A DNA stretch of 64,000 bases from Novosphingobium taihuense (GTDB lineage Bacteria > Pseudomonadota > Alphaproteobacteria > Sphingomonadales > Sphingomonadaceae): positions 62,001 through 126,000 of the forward strand of contig NZ_VLKJ01000001.1 of the NCBI RefSeq assembly GCF_007830315.1. The letters are read 5' to 3'. The notes under the pieces were generated by a model. It was not told the origin of the DNA. It was given only the letters and a program-made list of their open reading frames with translations, and ran no database searches. Shown one piece after another: positions 16,463-25,496 of this stretch; positions within the stretch are counted from its first letter, which is position 1; each line of letters begins with the position of its first letter. The translations under genes were made by a program, and so were the position numbers.

Positions 16463-16921
16463 ATGAGCTGTGGCATGGCGAACACGTCCGACCAGCAGAG
16501 CTACCTCACCGAGGCCGATGGGCTGGTGTTCCTGGTTGAGGAGGTTCCGCGCAAGCTGCGCCGCGTGTTCGATTCCTCGACCGCGAAGTTCGGGCTGACC
16601 CGAACCCAATGGCGCGCTCTCGCCTATATCTTCCGCACGCCCGGTCTGACCCAGACCGAGCTGGCCAAATGCCTCGAACTGGAACGCGCCAGCGTCGGTC
16701 ACGTCATCGACCAACTCGAAAAGGCGGATTACGTCGAGCGCCGGGCTGTGGAAGGCAATCGGCGGGTGTGGACCTTGCACCTGCGTCCTAAGGCGATCGG
16801 CATCCTGCCCGCGCTCAGAGCGGAAGCCGATGTGGTCTATGAACGGTTGCTCGCCGGCATATCGGGCGATGAAGTTGCCGTGTTCAAGCGACTTCTGGCC
16901 ACCATGTCCGCCAATCTGTAG
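16463..16921 (+). CDS. MarR-family regulator of the efflux operon
   Basis: A 152-residue winged-helix protein. The DNA-binding part reads GLTRTQWRALAYIF, then GLTQTELAKCLELERASVGH and VIDQLEKADYVERRAVEGNR, followed by the wing (RRVWTLHLRPKA) and the dimer helix. It is divergent from the five-gene hydrolase-efflux operon with the palindromic operator between them, the classic layout for an autorepressing MarR released by the pump substrate. The start at 16,463 has GGAAG upstream; ATG 16,475 (MANTSDQQ) is an alternative. Confidence 0.9.
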   Translation: MSCGMANTSDQQSYLTEADGLVFLVEEVPRKLRRVFDSSTAKFGLTRTQWRALAYIFRTPGLTQTELAKCLELERASVGHVIDQLEKADYVERRAVEGNRRVWTLHLRPKAIGILPALRAEADVVYERLLAGISGDEVAVFKRLLATMSANL

Positions 16922-17010
16922 CCTTCACGCTGGCTGCGGCCGCCAGCTGGAATGTCGACGCCGCAAGACCAGGACGGCTTCCCCTGGACGCTTGCGGGGG
17001 ATTATCAGCC

Positions 17011-19179
17011 TTACTTCGCTTCGGGACCGATCTGCGACAGGATCCTCTCGATCCTTGCCACCTCGGCCTGAAGCGTCACCCGTTGCGGTTCTGGAAGCCG
17101 CTTCTCGCGCAGCAACAGCCGCGCCTCGTCAGCTCCGCACTGCCAGGCCGGGCGATGCCGTTCGACAATACAGGCATTGGGGCAGCGGACCGGCTCGCAC
17201 ATGGCGATCATTGGTCCGGTGGCACCCGGTTCCGAAATGCGGTTGAGGCACAGGGCAGTTGCCGGATCAAAGAAGCAATCGGCCAGCGGGCCGACATGCA
17301 ATGTCCGCGCGAGACTGCCGAGCATCGTGCGCAGGCGGGGCCGGTCGGCAATCATGGCAGGTAGCGGCGCCAACTCGTGGCCAACAGTATCGAGTGCGGC
17401 TCCGATCCTGTTCGCGGCAGGTCCGCCAAGGCGCGCACCACCTTGCCGCTCGTCGAAGTAGACGAGGATATCGTCGATCTGGCCAAGCGCGCGCTGGGCT
17501 TCGATCTCTCCGCGAAATCCGGACCGGCTGCTGCCGGCATAGCCTTCAAACGCCGCAACGCTGGCGTGCTTGTACTGGATCATGCCGGCAATCGTCCCAA
17601 AGGGCCGGTTGGCGATGTGCCAGGCAATGGTCCGGCGAAACTGGCGTGTGGTCAGCCGCCAGGGCGCGCCATTGGGTCCGGCAGGAATGATCGGTGCCTC
17701 AGCCGTTCCGAACCGGTCGTTGAGATGATCGCGAAACCGGTTGAGTTGCCGGACGATCTCGGCAGAAATGTGCGTCTTGGTGTTGGCCCGAAGCGCGAGG
17801 ACCGGCCACAAAGTCGTTGTCCCGCGCGCTTGCCCCGCCCGCGCGGACAGGCGTTCGAGGACAGCGATGGCTTCGGCGACCGGCGCGATCGTGACCCACT
17901 CGGTCTCCTCGCCGCCGCCGCGCTTGCCCTTGTAAGCGGTGGACTTGATGCCATGCCGCAAGATCGCACCGTCTTCTGATCTGGTGATGGACAGGCATCC
18001 CTGCTTCATCGCCTGGATCTCGCTGTCCCGCATGCCTGAGAGGTAGGCGCAGACGACGTAGGCTGCCGACTGCAGCATGACCTCTTCGAGAGCCAGGACC
18101 TTGGCATCGAAGCGGGTACGCCAGAGCAGGCCGGTATCGGGATCGGCCGAAATGGCCGTATCCATCCCGCCAATCTCGGTGCCGAGTTCTGCTACGGCGG
18201 CGGCGATGAGGTCCGGCGCGCCGGTGGTCAGGCCAAGGTGCATGGCCGGTTCGGCCTGCGCGTCGATGCCGGCATGGAGGTGGATCAGGTGGTAGTTGAT
18301 GGGCGGCGTGACTTCCCCGGTGTGCGGATCTGTCCGCGTTGTGCCGTTGTGTGGGGTGGTCCAGATCGGAATCCCGCGACCTTGTCGCTGCAAAGCTGCC
18401 ACATAGGCGATGAGGCGTTGGCGTTGCCGAAAACGGCGAGCAGCGGGATCAAGCCCTTCCTCAGCGGTGATCAGACAGTTGCGCGTTGCTTCGAGGCGGT
18501 CGAGTTCCGCCCGCGCGGCGAGGATGTCATCTGCATAGCAGGTCACGTAGCGCAGCGACCAGGCGAGCAGCGGGGTGATGATCGCTTCCGGAATGCGCGG
18601 CGTCCGGTTCTCTCCGGCGACGTACTTTGCTCCCGCAACCGAGAAAGGGCTGCGCCCCGGCCACGGTTCAAAGGACAGGCGCGCAGTCGGCAGATGGTGC
18701 CGCAACTCATGCAGGTCGAAGATTATCCGCAGCAGCGCTGCCGCCGCAACCGGACGCAGTCCGGCAAGGCGCAAAGAGCGGGCGTAGCGATCAGCCAACG
18801 ACTGATCGACCCGGCCGAGATCGAAACGACCCAGCTGAGCCTTCACGAAGTCGAAAAAGCGCAAGGTCCGGTTGGCCTCACCGCGCACCCCCGCCGGCTC
18901 AAGCCGTGAACGGTGCCCGGGTAGATCGACATTGAGACGCGCATGAAGAATCTGGCGCAGGGCATCGGCGATGGATGGGTCGTCGATACCATCGAAATGT
19001 ACCGTGATATGGCAGCGCCGGGCGTTGTCGCGAAACACGCCGGGAGCCAGATCCCAGACCGGATCGCCGTATCGCGAGATATGCGCGCGATCGACCCCAG
19101 GGCGGAGCGGTGCGGAGATGAGCACCGGGAGGGCGTCACGTTCATTGCAGCTGTCGGCGAGCAGCTGGAGAGGGGTCAT
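17011..19179 (-). CDS. Third tyrosine recombinase of the trio, with Cys-rich C-terminus
   Basis: A 722-residue protein, large for an integrase. The catalytic domain shows Arg in AYLSGMRDSEIQAM, RQFRRTIAWHIA (Arg of the HxxR box, first His replaced by Gln), and YKHASVAAFEGYAG (His and the nucleophile Tyr). The C-terminus has a Cys-rich, probably zinc-binding segment (CFFDPATALC, CEPVRCPNACIVER, AWQCGAD). It overlaps the preceding recombinase gene by ATGA and is last in the trio operon. Trios of this kind move RIT, Tn554-like and related elements. Confidence 0.85.
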   Translation of the reverse strand: MTPLQLLADSCNERDALPVLISAPLRPGVDRAHISRYGDPVWDLAPGVFRDNARRCHITVHFDGIDDPSIADALRQILHARLNVDLPGHRSRLEPAGVRGEANRTLRFFDFVKAQLGRFDLGRVDQSLADRYARSLRLAGLRPVAAAALLRIIFDLHELRHHLPTARLSFEPWPGRSPFSVAGAKYVAGENRTPRIPEAIITPLLAWSLRYVTCYADDILAARAELDRLEATRNCLITAEEGLDPAARRFRQRQRLIAYVAALQRQGRGIPIWTTPHNGTTRTDPHTGEVTPPINYHLIHLHAGIDAQAEPAMHLGLTTGAPDLIAAAVAELGTEIGGMDTAISADPDTGLLWRTRFDAKVLALEEVMLQSAAYVVCAYLSGMRDSEIQAMKQGCLSITRSEDGAILRHGIKSTAYKGKRGGGEETEWVTIAPVAEAIAVLERLSARAGQARGTTTLWPVLALRANTKTHISAEIVRQLNRFRDHLNDRFGTAEAPIIPAGPNGAPWRLTTRQFRRTIAWHIANRPFGTIAGMIQYKHASVAAFEGYAGSSRSGFRGEIEAQRALGQIDDILVYFDERQGGARLGGPAANRIGAALDTVGHELAPLPAMIADRPRLRTMLGSLARTLHVGPLADCFFDPATALCLNRISEPGATGPMIAMCEPVRCPNACIVERHRPAWQCGADEARLLLREKRLPEPQRVTLQAEVARIERILSQIGPEAK

Positions 19180-20963
19180 GCGCGGGCCTCGGGTGGCAGA
19201 TAGACCGTGGGAGGTTCGACCGCGACCTGCGCCCGGGCCTTTGCCACGACGTCGTCGCCGAAGGCGGGCAGGATCTGCTGAACAATGCGGTCACGGGCAT
19301 GGCCGAACTTGGCTGCCCACTCGGCCGCGCTCAAACCGGCTCGCTGATCATCGACGAAGGTGAGGAACGCGAGGATGGCGGGCAGCTTGCGCGCGGTGAT
19401 GACCGCGTTGCGACAATCGAGGCAACCCCAGAACGGCGTGGGGCACGCGGTACCGGCAGATGCAAAGGGACTGGAATAGAAGTTACCGCAGTTGGCAAGC
19501 CAGACGTCCTGTTCGCCGTCGAGAAGTGCGCGCGAGACGCCTTCAACATCCGGAGCGGGGCTCGCCAACTCCCTGCGCAGCCGCTCCTCGTCCGAGGGAG
19601 GAAGTATCCTTGGACCGGTCAGCGCTTCTTCGAGGGCATCCGCCACGGCCTGCTCGTGCAGCGGTCTGAGTGCCGGAATATCGGCGTAGTGCCGTGCCGC
19701 GATCTCGGCGGTATGGCCGACGGCGAAGCGGGCCATGTGCCCTTCGGTCTTAAGGTACCACAAGGCCTTGTGCGTCTTGCGTAGCTGCGAGAGGCGCAGG
19801 AATAGCGGTCGACCGGCGTCATCGACAATGCCGTGACGCTGCGTCCAGGCGTCGATCGTCATGCGCGGTTGGCGGATACCAGCGGTGATCTCGTTGGTCT
19901 GATAATAGACCCAGAGGTTGTCGCTGGAATTATGCACCCTGGCCTTGGCGGAGAGTGCGATGATCCGCCGGATCAGGCCGCCCGGTGTCGATGAGCCGCC
20001 ATCACGGACCCGGATGGTCTTGTGCTCGGCGCCGTGGGCGCGAAGCTTGGTATAGGCGACATCGACGGTACCGCCCGAAGCATTGCGCAAACAATCGATG
20101 GTGAGCGACTTGCAACACTCCAGCTCGAGCCCCGTCTCCAGCGAGAGCAGAACGAGAAGCGGCACGACGTCGTGTGCAGTAAGGTAGTGGGCAGCATGGA
20201 GGCTCAGGTTGAACCTTGCGCCGCTCAGTTCGCGAATCCACCGCAGCTTATACAGGCTCTGATATGCGGGGTCACGGTAGTGCAGCACACCGCGCGCGTC
20301 GATCGCAGCGTGGGCTTCGCGGTAAGCACCTTCTGTCTCCGGCACCTCATCGAAACGCGGCCCCGACCGCAAGCGCGCCTCGATCGCAACAAGATCGGCG
20401 CGGGCCGCATCGCGGAGTTGGCGAGCGACATACGGACTGTAGGCATCGCGTGGACGGGGGCGAACGTGGGGGTGCGAGCTGACGTAGCGCAGCCGTTCCC
20501 GCAAGCCAGGATCGACAAGCTCGGGACCATCGGCCGCAATGCGGCGAAGGACCGAGACGACCTTGGCGACATAGGTCGGCGCGTGTGTCCGCGACTTGCC
20601 CTGCGCGGCGAGCCACCTCTCGAACCCGTCGATATGGTCGGTGCGAAGGTCTGCCGGCCCGTTGATCCGGTCGCCTGTCCCGGCAAGATAGGCAAAGAAG
20701 CTCGGTAACTGCGTCACGTATGTCTTGATCGACGAACGCACCAAAATGGGGCCGCGCGGGGCAACCAGCATGAACAGGCCCCGTGCAAAGGCGAGAGCCA
20801 GGCCTCGTGGCCGCAAGCTGGTGAAATCCACGAGCAACTCGCCGCCGTATGGCGGATCGATCATGAAGCGCAGCGTGCTGATCTGCGACCATGGATCGGC
20901 CTCGGGCGCAGTCGCGGCGGCCTCGAAACTGACCTTGCGCCCTTTGCGTGGAGCAGCGGTCAT
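19176..20963 (-). CDS. Second tyrosine recombinase of the trio, degenerate first catalytic Arg
   Basis: A 595-residue protein. An N-terminal core-binding SAM-like domain (IKTYVTQLPSFFAYLAGTGD) is followed by a catalytic domain with SLETGLELECCKSL, where the family's usual TGLR Arg reads Glu. Then come SQLRKTHKALWYL, and VGHTAEIAARHYADI (His and Tyr). A Cys cluster, GTACPTPFWGCLDCRNAV, is near the C-terminus. The altered Arg suggests that this subunit may be structural or use another Arg. Both ends overlap the neighbouring recombinase genes by ATGA. The ATG at 20,963 is set by that overlap. Confidence 0.83.
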   Translation of the reverse strand: MTAAPRKGRKVSFEAAATAPEADPWSQISTLRFMIDPPYGGELLVDFTSLRPRGLALAFARGLFMLVAPRGPILVRSSIKTYVTQLPSFFAYLAGTGDRINGPADLRTDHIDGFERWLAAQGKSRTHAPTYVAKVVSVLRRIAADGPELVDPGLRERLRYVSSHPHVRPRPRDAYSPYVARQLRDAARADLVAIEARLRSGPRFDEVPETEGAYREAHAAIDARGVLHYRDPAYQSLYKLRWIRELSGARFNLSLHAAHYLTAHDVVPLLVLLSLETGLELECCKSLTIDCLRNASGGTVDVAYTKLRAHGAEHKTIRVRDGGSSTPGGLIRRIIALSAKARVHNSSDNLWVYYQTNEITAGIRQPRMTIDAWTQRHGIVDDAGRPLFLRLSQLRKTHKALWYLKTEGHMARFAVGHTAEIAARHYADIPALRPLHEQAVADALEEALTGPRILPPSDEERLRRELASPAPDVEGVSRALLDGEQDVWLANCGNFYSSPFASAGTACPTPFWGCLDCRNAVITARKLPAILAFLTFVDDQRAGLSAAEWAAKFGHARDRIVQQILPAFGDDVVAKARAQVAVEPPTVYLPPEARA

Positions 20964-22351
20964 GATGGAAGATAGTCCGGTACGAGTGCCAACAGCTCTT
21001 CGACCGCCGCATCGACGGTATCGGCACGCGTGGCGAGGTGATCGAGATAGATCGAGGTCGTGGCGAGGCTTGAATGGCCAAGCAATCGCTGAACCTGTTG
21101 AAGCGGATCGCCGACCAACTGGCGATACCCTTCCATGGCACCCACCGGTGCCGCCGCCTCGGCAAGGCGGCGCTGGATCAGCATCGCCAGCATGTGGACC
21201 GCAAAGGAATGCCTGAGTTGATGGGGGCTGACCCGGACCGGGATGCCGGCATCCGTGCAACGGCGGCTCGCCCGCGCGAAGATCGCTTCCCACGAGTTGG
21301 GGAGCACCGGATGCCCGACCTCGGTCAGCCAGAGCACCGCCGCTTCGCCAGGCGTTCCATCGTCGGCGCAAATTACAAGCCTTGCGCGTTCATCCGGTGT
21401 GACGACCTCCATATCCATCGTGCCACCGCCAACCAGCTGCAATGCGCGCAGCCTGAATGAGGGGCGGTGTATGAAGATCGGGCGGTCAATGGCTTCCCAG
21501 CCACGGCGCCTTGCGAACTTGGCGACGGCTGCGGCTCGCTCCACGGCGATATAGGCGTCAAACATCGGCAACAAACGGCGCGGCAGCAATATGCCACGCC
21601 CCCTATCCCCCTTGGTAAGTGCCGCCGGAAGTTCGACCCGCCGCTGCCGTTCCGCGCGGGCGCCGCCAACCGGAATCTCGGCAGTGAGCAGGTGAGATGC
21701 CTCTTCCAGGCGCAGGCCAGTGGTGACCAACAGATCGGCGAACAGCGCGTTGCGCGCGCCATTGCGGTCACGTGCTCCAGGACGCTCTGTTCCCTCTACG
21801 GTCAGGCCGCGCAGGCCAACCTCGCGAAAGGCGTGGTAATCGGTGAGATCGATGAAGCGGACATCTGACCGACGGGCCGCGCGTTCATAGGCGTCGTTGC
21901 GGCCCGTGACGGCCGCTCGACGCCCTCCGTGCGAACTTCGCCAGACCTGACGGTGGGTAAATGGGGTGCGCTCGATCAGGCCCTCCCGCTCGGCCCATCG
22001 ATAAAGCTTGTCGAGCGAGGCAATCGCCCGGTTCCACGTCGACGTCGAAACCCGGAACTCAGCGTCACTACGCCGACGTGCCCGATGATAAGCACTGACA
22101 TCATCGGTATCGGCTTGCCAGACAGACTTGCCACAGACTGAGGCGAGGAAGCGAACCCAGACCAGGACATCATAGCCGTGGGCGCGTAGCGAATGGCGAG
22201 ACCGCGCCCCGCTCAACGGCAGATCAAGAAAGTAGCGGTCGAGGTCTGGATCGTAGATCTCTCCACCTCGCAGGATCACCGGGACGTAGGAATCCAAGCC
22301 ATCCGCCGCCCGGCGTTCATGAATGACGATCGACGTGTCTGAAGTATCCAC
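20960..22351 (-). CDS. First tyrosine recombinase of the trio
   Basis: A 463-residue integrase-fold protein with the full catalytic set: Arg in LLVTTGLRLEEASHLL, HQLRHSFAVHML (HxxR), LLGHSSLATTSIYL (His, Tyr). The N-terminal core-binding domain is GYDVLVWVRFLASVCG. It starts with GTG, the first gene of a three-gene overlapping operon, 193 bases from the right end of the element. With the complete catalytic set it is the best candidate for the strand-exchange subunit. Confidence 0.88.
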   Translation of the reverse strand: MDTSDTSIVIHERRAADGLDSYVPVILRGGEIYDPDLDRYFLDLPLSGARSRHSLRAHGYDVLVWVRFLASVCGKSVWQADTDDVSAYHRARRRSDAEFRVSTSTWNRAIASLDKLYRWAEREGLIERTPFTHRQVWRSSHGGRRAAVTGRNDAYERAARRSDVRFIDLTDYHAFREVGLRGLTVEGTERPGARDRNGARNALFADLLVTTGLRLEEASHLLTAEIPVGGARAERQRRVELPAALTKGDRGRGILLPRRLLPMFDAYIAVERAAAVAKFARRRGWEAIDRPIFIHRPSFRLRALQLVGGGTMDMEVVTPDERARLVICADDGTPGEAAVLWLTEVGHPVLPNSWEAIFARASRRCTDAGIPVRVSPHQLRHSFAVHMLAMLIQRRLAEAAAPVGAMEGYRQLVGDPLQQVQRLLGHSSLATTSIYLDHLATRADTVDAAVEELLALVPDYLPS

Positions 22352-22421
22352 AGCTTGCCAGTCCCTCCCCCGGACCCCCTCCCGACTCCAGATCGCGCAC
22401 GTTGCGCGGCTGCGGGACGGT

Positions 22422-22478
22422 GGCCATCAGGCCGGACTACGCCAGCTTATGGATAGCGCTTCATCCGGCCTGATGGCC
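22422..22478. repeat. 15-base perfect inverted repeat near the right end of the nested element
   Basis: GGCCATCAGGCCGGA (22,422-22,436) and its exact complement TCCGGCCTGATGGCC (22,464-22,478), separated by 27 bases. It lies 71 bases upstream of the recombinase trio and 53 bases from the right terminal repeat. It could be a recombinase-binding site or an operator. No copy was seen near the left end. Confidence 0.75.
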
Positions 22479-22530
22479 CCCTGCGTTGTGCCAAGAACAT
22501 ACCGTTCGATGGTGCGTCAGGCACGGTGCA

Positions 22531-22543
22531 GACTGTCCAGATA
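22531..22543 (-). repeat. Right terminal inverted repeat of the nested element
   Basis: Read inward on the minus strand: TATCTGGACAGTC, one base inside the junction with ardC. It pairs with the left repeat at 9886-9898. Confidence 0.72.
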
Positions 22544-22544
22544 A

Positions 22545-23255
22545 GGCGACAAGTTCCTCGGCGGCATAGGCTGCCGTTCCGAAACGGTTCTTGAGATCCC
22601 GTCCCAAGCGGCTGGCATGGCCGGTCCAGTGCGATAGCTCGTGGGCAAGCGTGGCGTAATAGTGATCGAAACCGCCAAACAGGCTGACCGGCGGCATCGT
22701 CACGCGATCCGCAGTCGGCTCGTAATAGGCCTCGCAGCCCTGATGGCGCAGGTTGACGGGGATGGCGGCGAAGAAGGCGTCGAGGTCAGCCTCGCGGCCT
22801 TCCGGCTCGATCAGTTCCAGCGTTGCGGCCGGATGAAAGCGCTCGGGCAGACCCTCGACCTGGTCGGCATTGAAGACCGGATAGGCCTTCAGTACCCGGC
22901 GGGCCTCGTCGGTCTTTTCGCCGGTATCGGGGGCTTCCACCTCTTTGGTGTAGCTCTTGTAGAAGATCGCGATGGTCGACTTCTCGCCCTTGCGGACTTG
23001 GGCTCCGAGCGATTTTGCCTGGTTGTAGGTCATCCAGAATGGCGAGGCGTATCCGCACATGTCGGCGACCATCCAGAGCCAGAAGACATTCATGCCGCGG
23101 TACGGGATCCCGCAGGCCCGCAAGGGCTGGGAGACCGGGACACCGCGCCACGGCTTGATCCACGGCTTTGTGCCAGCTTCCAGACGGGCGATGATTTCCT
23201 GGGTAATACGGGTGGCGGGCGACAGGCCGCCGCCCTGCTCCTTGCGATAGGCCAT
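22545..23255 (-). pseudogene. ardC: ardC N-terminal fragment, cut by the nested element
   Basis: 237 codons from the ATG at 23,255 (AGGAGA upstream) to the GCC at 22,547-22,545. MAYRKEQGGG and ITQEIIARLEAGTKPWIKPW begin the ssDNA-binding domain, LGAQVRKGEKSTIAIFYKS follows, and the zincin motif is ATLAHELSHWTGH. After EELVA the ArdC similarity stops, and the frame runs into the element to a stop at 22,461. The rest of the gene is at 9,881-9,648. A truncated protein with HExxH but no C-terminal helices may still be made; it is probably inactive. Confidence 0.88.
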
Positions 23256-23343
23256 GATGGTTCTCCTGATTGCGGCATCTGGACAATCGGCGACGGGTTC
23301 GCCGGTCAGTGCCACAGGGTCCCGAGCCCCCTCTGCTCTTCTC

Positions 23344-23386
23344 CCAAAAAGGAAGCGGCCCTCCGGCGTGAGCCGAAGGACCGCTT
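23344..23386 (-). terminator. Terminator of the parB-like gene
   Basis: AAGCGG...CTCCGGC (23,353 on) pairs with GCCGAAGGACCGCTT (ending 23,386) around GTGA, with minor mismatches. On the minus strand it is followed by CCTTTTTGGG, a good intrinsic terminator just past the stop at 23,423. Confidence 0.7.
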
Positions 23387-23422
23387 CTCGAGGTACGAGT
23401 GGCCTTGCCTGTCAGGAGGAGG

Positions 23423-25411
23423 TCAGGCGGCCAGCTCGCGGGGGGTATGAATTTCGCCGTCGACACCAGGCTCAGCGTCAGCTGCGTCAATCTCCGGCTG
23501 GCCAGCCTCTGGCGCAGCGGAAGTGAAGCGCATGACCTCAGGCACCCAGGTCAGAGCCTTATCGCGCACTTGAACTTCGGTGATGTAGGTACCAGCGAAG
23601 ACGCGTTCGGCGCTCATCGCGAGGTCACCCTTCTTGACCGAGGCAAAGCGCGAGGAAAGCTCGAGACCGCCGACATCGGTCAGCGCGTCAAGGATCACCT
23701 GCTTCGATACCCGGTCAAAGTAGTTGGCCGCCGTCGGCCGCCACCACTGCGCCATGTCGATGCCGATCAGGCTGCCGAGATGATCCTGAAATGGCAGCTG
23801 GCGCTCACCGGCCATGTTGAGGCTCGCCTCAAGGGACCGGGCTACAACATAGCCGAGCCAGGCGGCGCGGCTTTCATCGGGCAGCGCCCGAAACAGATCG
23901 AAGCGGGACGTCGCATCATCTCCAGTGCGCCAGCTTTCGTCGAGACTGGACCTGAGTTCGGCAAGCGCGCTGCTCGCAGGCGCATCCTTGGCTTCGAAGC
24001 CGATGATCGGGCCGGCCGGAACAGGTGCACGCAGCGTGGAGGCAGACCGCGCCCGCCAGTCGTGGGTGTCGGCATCGGCGAGCGTGAAGACCATGATGTC
24101 GAGCGCCAGCCCGGGGTCGGATGCAACGTGCAGGGCCAAAACATCGCGGCGCTGCATCGCGAGCTCGTCGACCAGACGCTTGGACAAGGTGGTCCGGCGC
24201 TTGTCAGAACCTTCCTCGCCAGCAACGACTTCGATCCCATCGTCGGCTTCGACGGGTTCAGCCTGACGCTCGCCGTAGAAAACCGGCTGGAGAACCGGCG
24301 TGCCGTCACGCGAAAGCACCAAAACCATGCCCGCTTCGGCCTTCAGTTCCGGCGCGATCACCGGCGGGCGGGCCCGGATTTCCTGGCATTCGCGTTCAAT
24401 GGCCTCGATAGCCGCTTCGGCTGCCGCCACGGCTTCCTCGGCACTGTCCTCATCCTCGAGGATCGCCGCATGCTCGTCATAGGAGGCATCGAGTTCGTCG
24501 AGCCTCGCCAATTCGGCTTCGGTGAGCGGCGCCGGTTCGGCGGGAAGCCGGACCAGCCCCTCGACCAGATCGTGGCTGGCATAGGGATCAAGCGTTGGCT
24601 TGACCCAGGCGAGCCCCTGCTCGGTGGCGAGAGCTTTGGCCTGCGCTTCCATTTTCGTGGCGGCGAGGCTTTCGAGCAAGGCGACATCGACCCAGGATTC
24701 GCTGTCGTCGTCGTCGAACAGTTCGCGCTCGATCTGGCCGCCGGCAGCGATGTAGGCGTCGCGACCGACAAGGCGGGCGCGCGGATCGCTGCCCCGGACG
24801 GTCCCGGAGAGGACCATGCGCCGGATGCTGTCGGGATTGGGCGCATAGTAGGCTGAGGAAACCTGCTCGAAGACGCGGGCCTGGATGTCCTGGTCAGAGG
24901 TCGCGCCGAAGGCTTTGGCGATGTCGAGAGTGATCTGGCCTGAGGCCAGTGCCTCAAACACGACGGGCGCAAGAGTCGCGAGACGCAGACGCCCCTCGAC
25001 GAAACGCACCGTCAGGCCAAAGCGGCGCGCAACATCTTCGACGGTCGCACCGCCTACCACGAGCGCGGCAAAGGCCTGGGCTTCATCGGCTGGGTTCATG
25101 GCGAGGCGGTGGAAGTTCTCCGCGAGACTGGTCTCGACCGCCGCTTCAGCACTGTTCTCGAGCACGAGGCACGTGACTTCGTGATCACGCGCGAGGATCT
25201 TGTCGTCCGCGAGCGCAAGCATCGCGCGGCGGCGGCGCTCGCCGGCTTCGACCTCGAACTTGCCCTTTGCGGCAGGCCGAACAATGAGGTTCTGCAGCAG
25301 CCCATGGGCTGCAATGCTGGCCTTAAGCTCAGCATCTGCTGCCGGATCACTGTGACGGCGGACATTGCGAGGAGATTGAACGAGCTTGTTCAGCGGGATC
25401 GATTTGATCAT
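23423..25411 (-). CDS. Large ParB/RepB-family protein of the ICE
   Basis: A 662-residue protein. The N-terminal ParB nuclease/CTPase-like domain is clear: IPLNKLVQSPRNVRR, GLLQNLIVR, VEAGERRRRAMLAL, and ETSLAENFHRLAMNPADEAQ. A helix-turn-helix follows (GATVEDVARRFGLTVRFVEG). The middle is long and acidic (ILEDEDSAEEAVAAAEAAIE). The C-terminal 200 residues are specific to these ICE or plasmid proteins. It may bind DNA for ICE maintenance or regulation; there is no parA beside it, so classical partition is doubtful. The ATG at 25,411 has AGGAG upstream. Confidence 0.85.
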   Translation of the reverse strand: MIKSIPLNKLVQSPRNVRRHSDPAADAELKASIAAHGLLQNLIVRPAAKGKFEVEAGERRRRAMLALADDKILARDHEVTCLVLENSAEAAVETSLAENFHRLAMNPADEAQAFAALVVGGATVEDVARRFGLTVRFVEGRLRLATLAPVVFEALASGQITLDIAKAFGATSDQDIQARVFEQVSSAYYAPNPDSIRRMVLSGTVRGSDPRARLVGRDAYIAAGGQIERELFDDDDSESWVDVALLESLAATKMEAQAKALATEQGLAWVKPTLDPYASHDLVEGLVRLPAEPAPLTEAELARLDELDASYDEHAAILEDEDSAEEAVAAAEAAIEAIERECQEIRARPPVIAPELKAEAGMVLVLSRDGTPVLQPVFYGERQAEPVEADDGIEVVAGEEGSDKRRTTLSKRLVDELAMQRRDVLALHVASDPGLALDIMVFTLADADTHDWRARSASTLRAPVPAGPIIGFEAKDAPASSALAELRSSLDESWRTGDDATSRFDLFRALPDESRAAWLGYVVARSLEASLNMAGERQLPFQDHLGSLIGIDMAQWWRPTAANYFDRVSKQVILDALTDVGGLELSSRFASVKKGDLAMSAERVFAGTYITEVQVRDKALTWVPEVMRFTSAAPEAGQPEIDAADAEPGVDGEIHTPRELAA

Positions 25412-25465
25412 GGGACAGCACTCCTGATTGTGAGCCCGGCGCATCGACCATCGACGCCCTGATGG

Positions 25466-25496
25466 CTCAATTAGGGCAAAGCCCACTCCCCTCTGA
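25466..25496 (-). promoter_or_regulatory. Conserved leader motif upstream of the parB-like gene
   Basis: On the minus strand AGAGGGGAGTGGGC, TTT, GCCCTAATTGAGCC. A related block lies at the same kind of place before the helicase gene (37,131-37,101): 24 of 31 bases agree. In both the centre can form a small hairpin (GGGC-TTT-GCCC here, GCC-TTC-GGC there) with changes on both sides of the stem. It is probably a regulatory element in the mRNA leader or a shared protein site. Confidence 0.5.

Larger units (their letters stand above)
9882..22544. mobile_element. Nested tyrosine-recombinase-trio element, about 12.66 kb, inserted in ardC
   Basis: The two ends interrupt one ardC gene at the same codon. 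Near-terminal imperfect inverted repeats are TATCCTGACAGTC (9886-9898) and TATCTGGACAGTC (22,543-22,531 on the minus strand), 11 of 13 identical. Near the right end are three overlapping genes for tyrosine recombinases, as in RIT (recombinase in trio) and Tn554-like elements. Cargo: ardC, emrB/emrA/outer-membrane factor, a thioesterase, a hydrolase and marR. TACA at the left and one A at the right, between ardC and the repeats, may be coupling bases or crossover scars. GGC occurs at both junctions. Confidence 0.82.
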
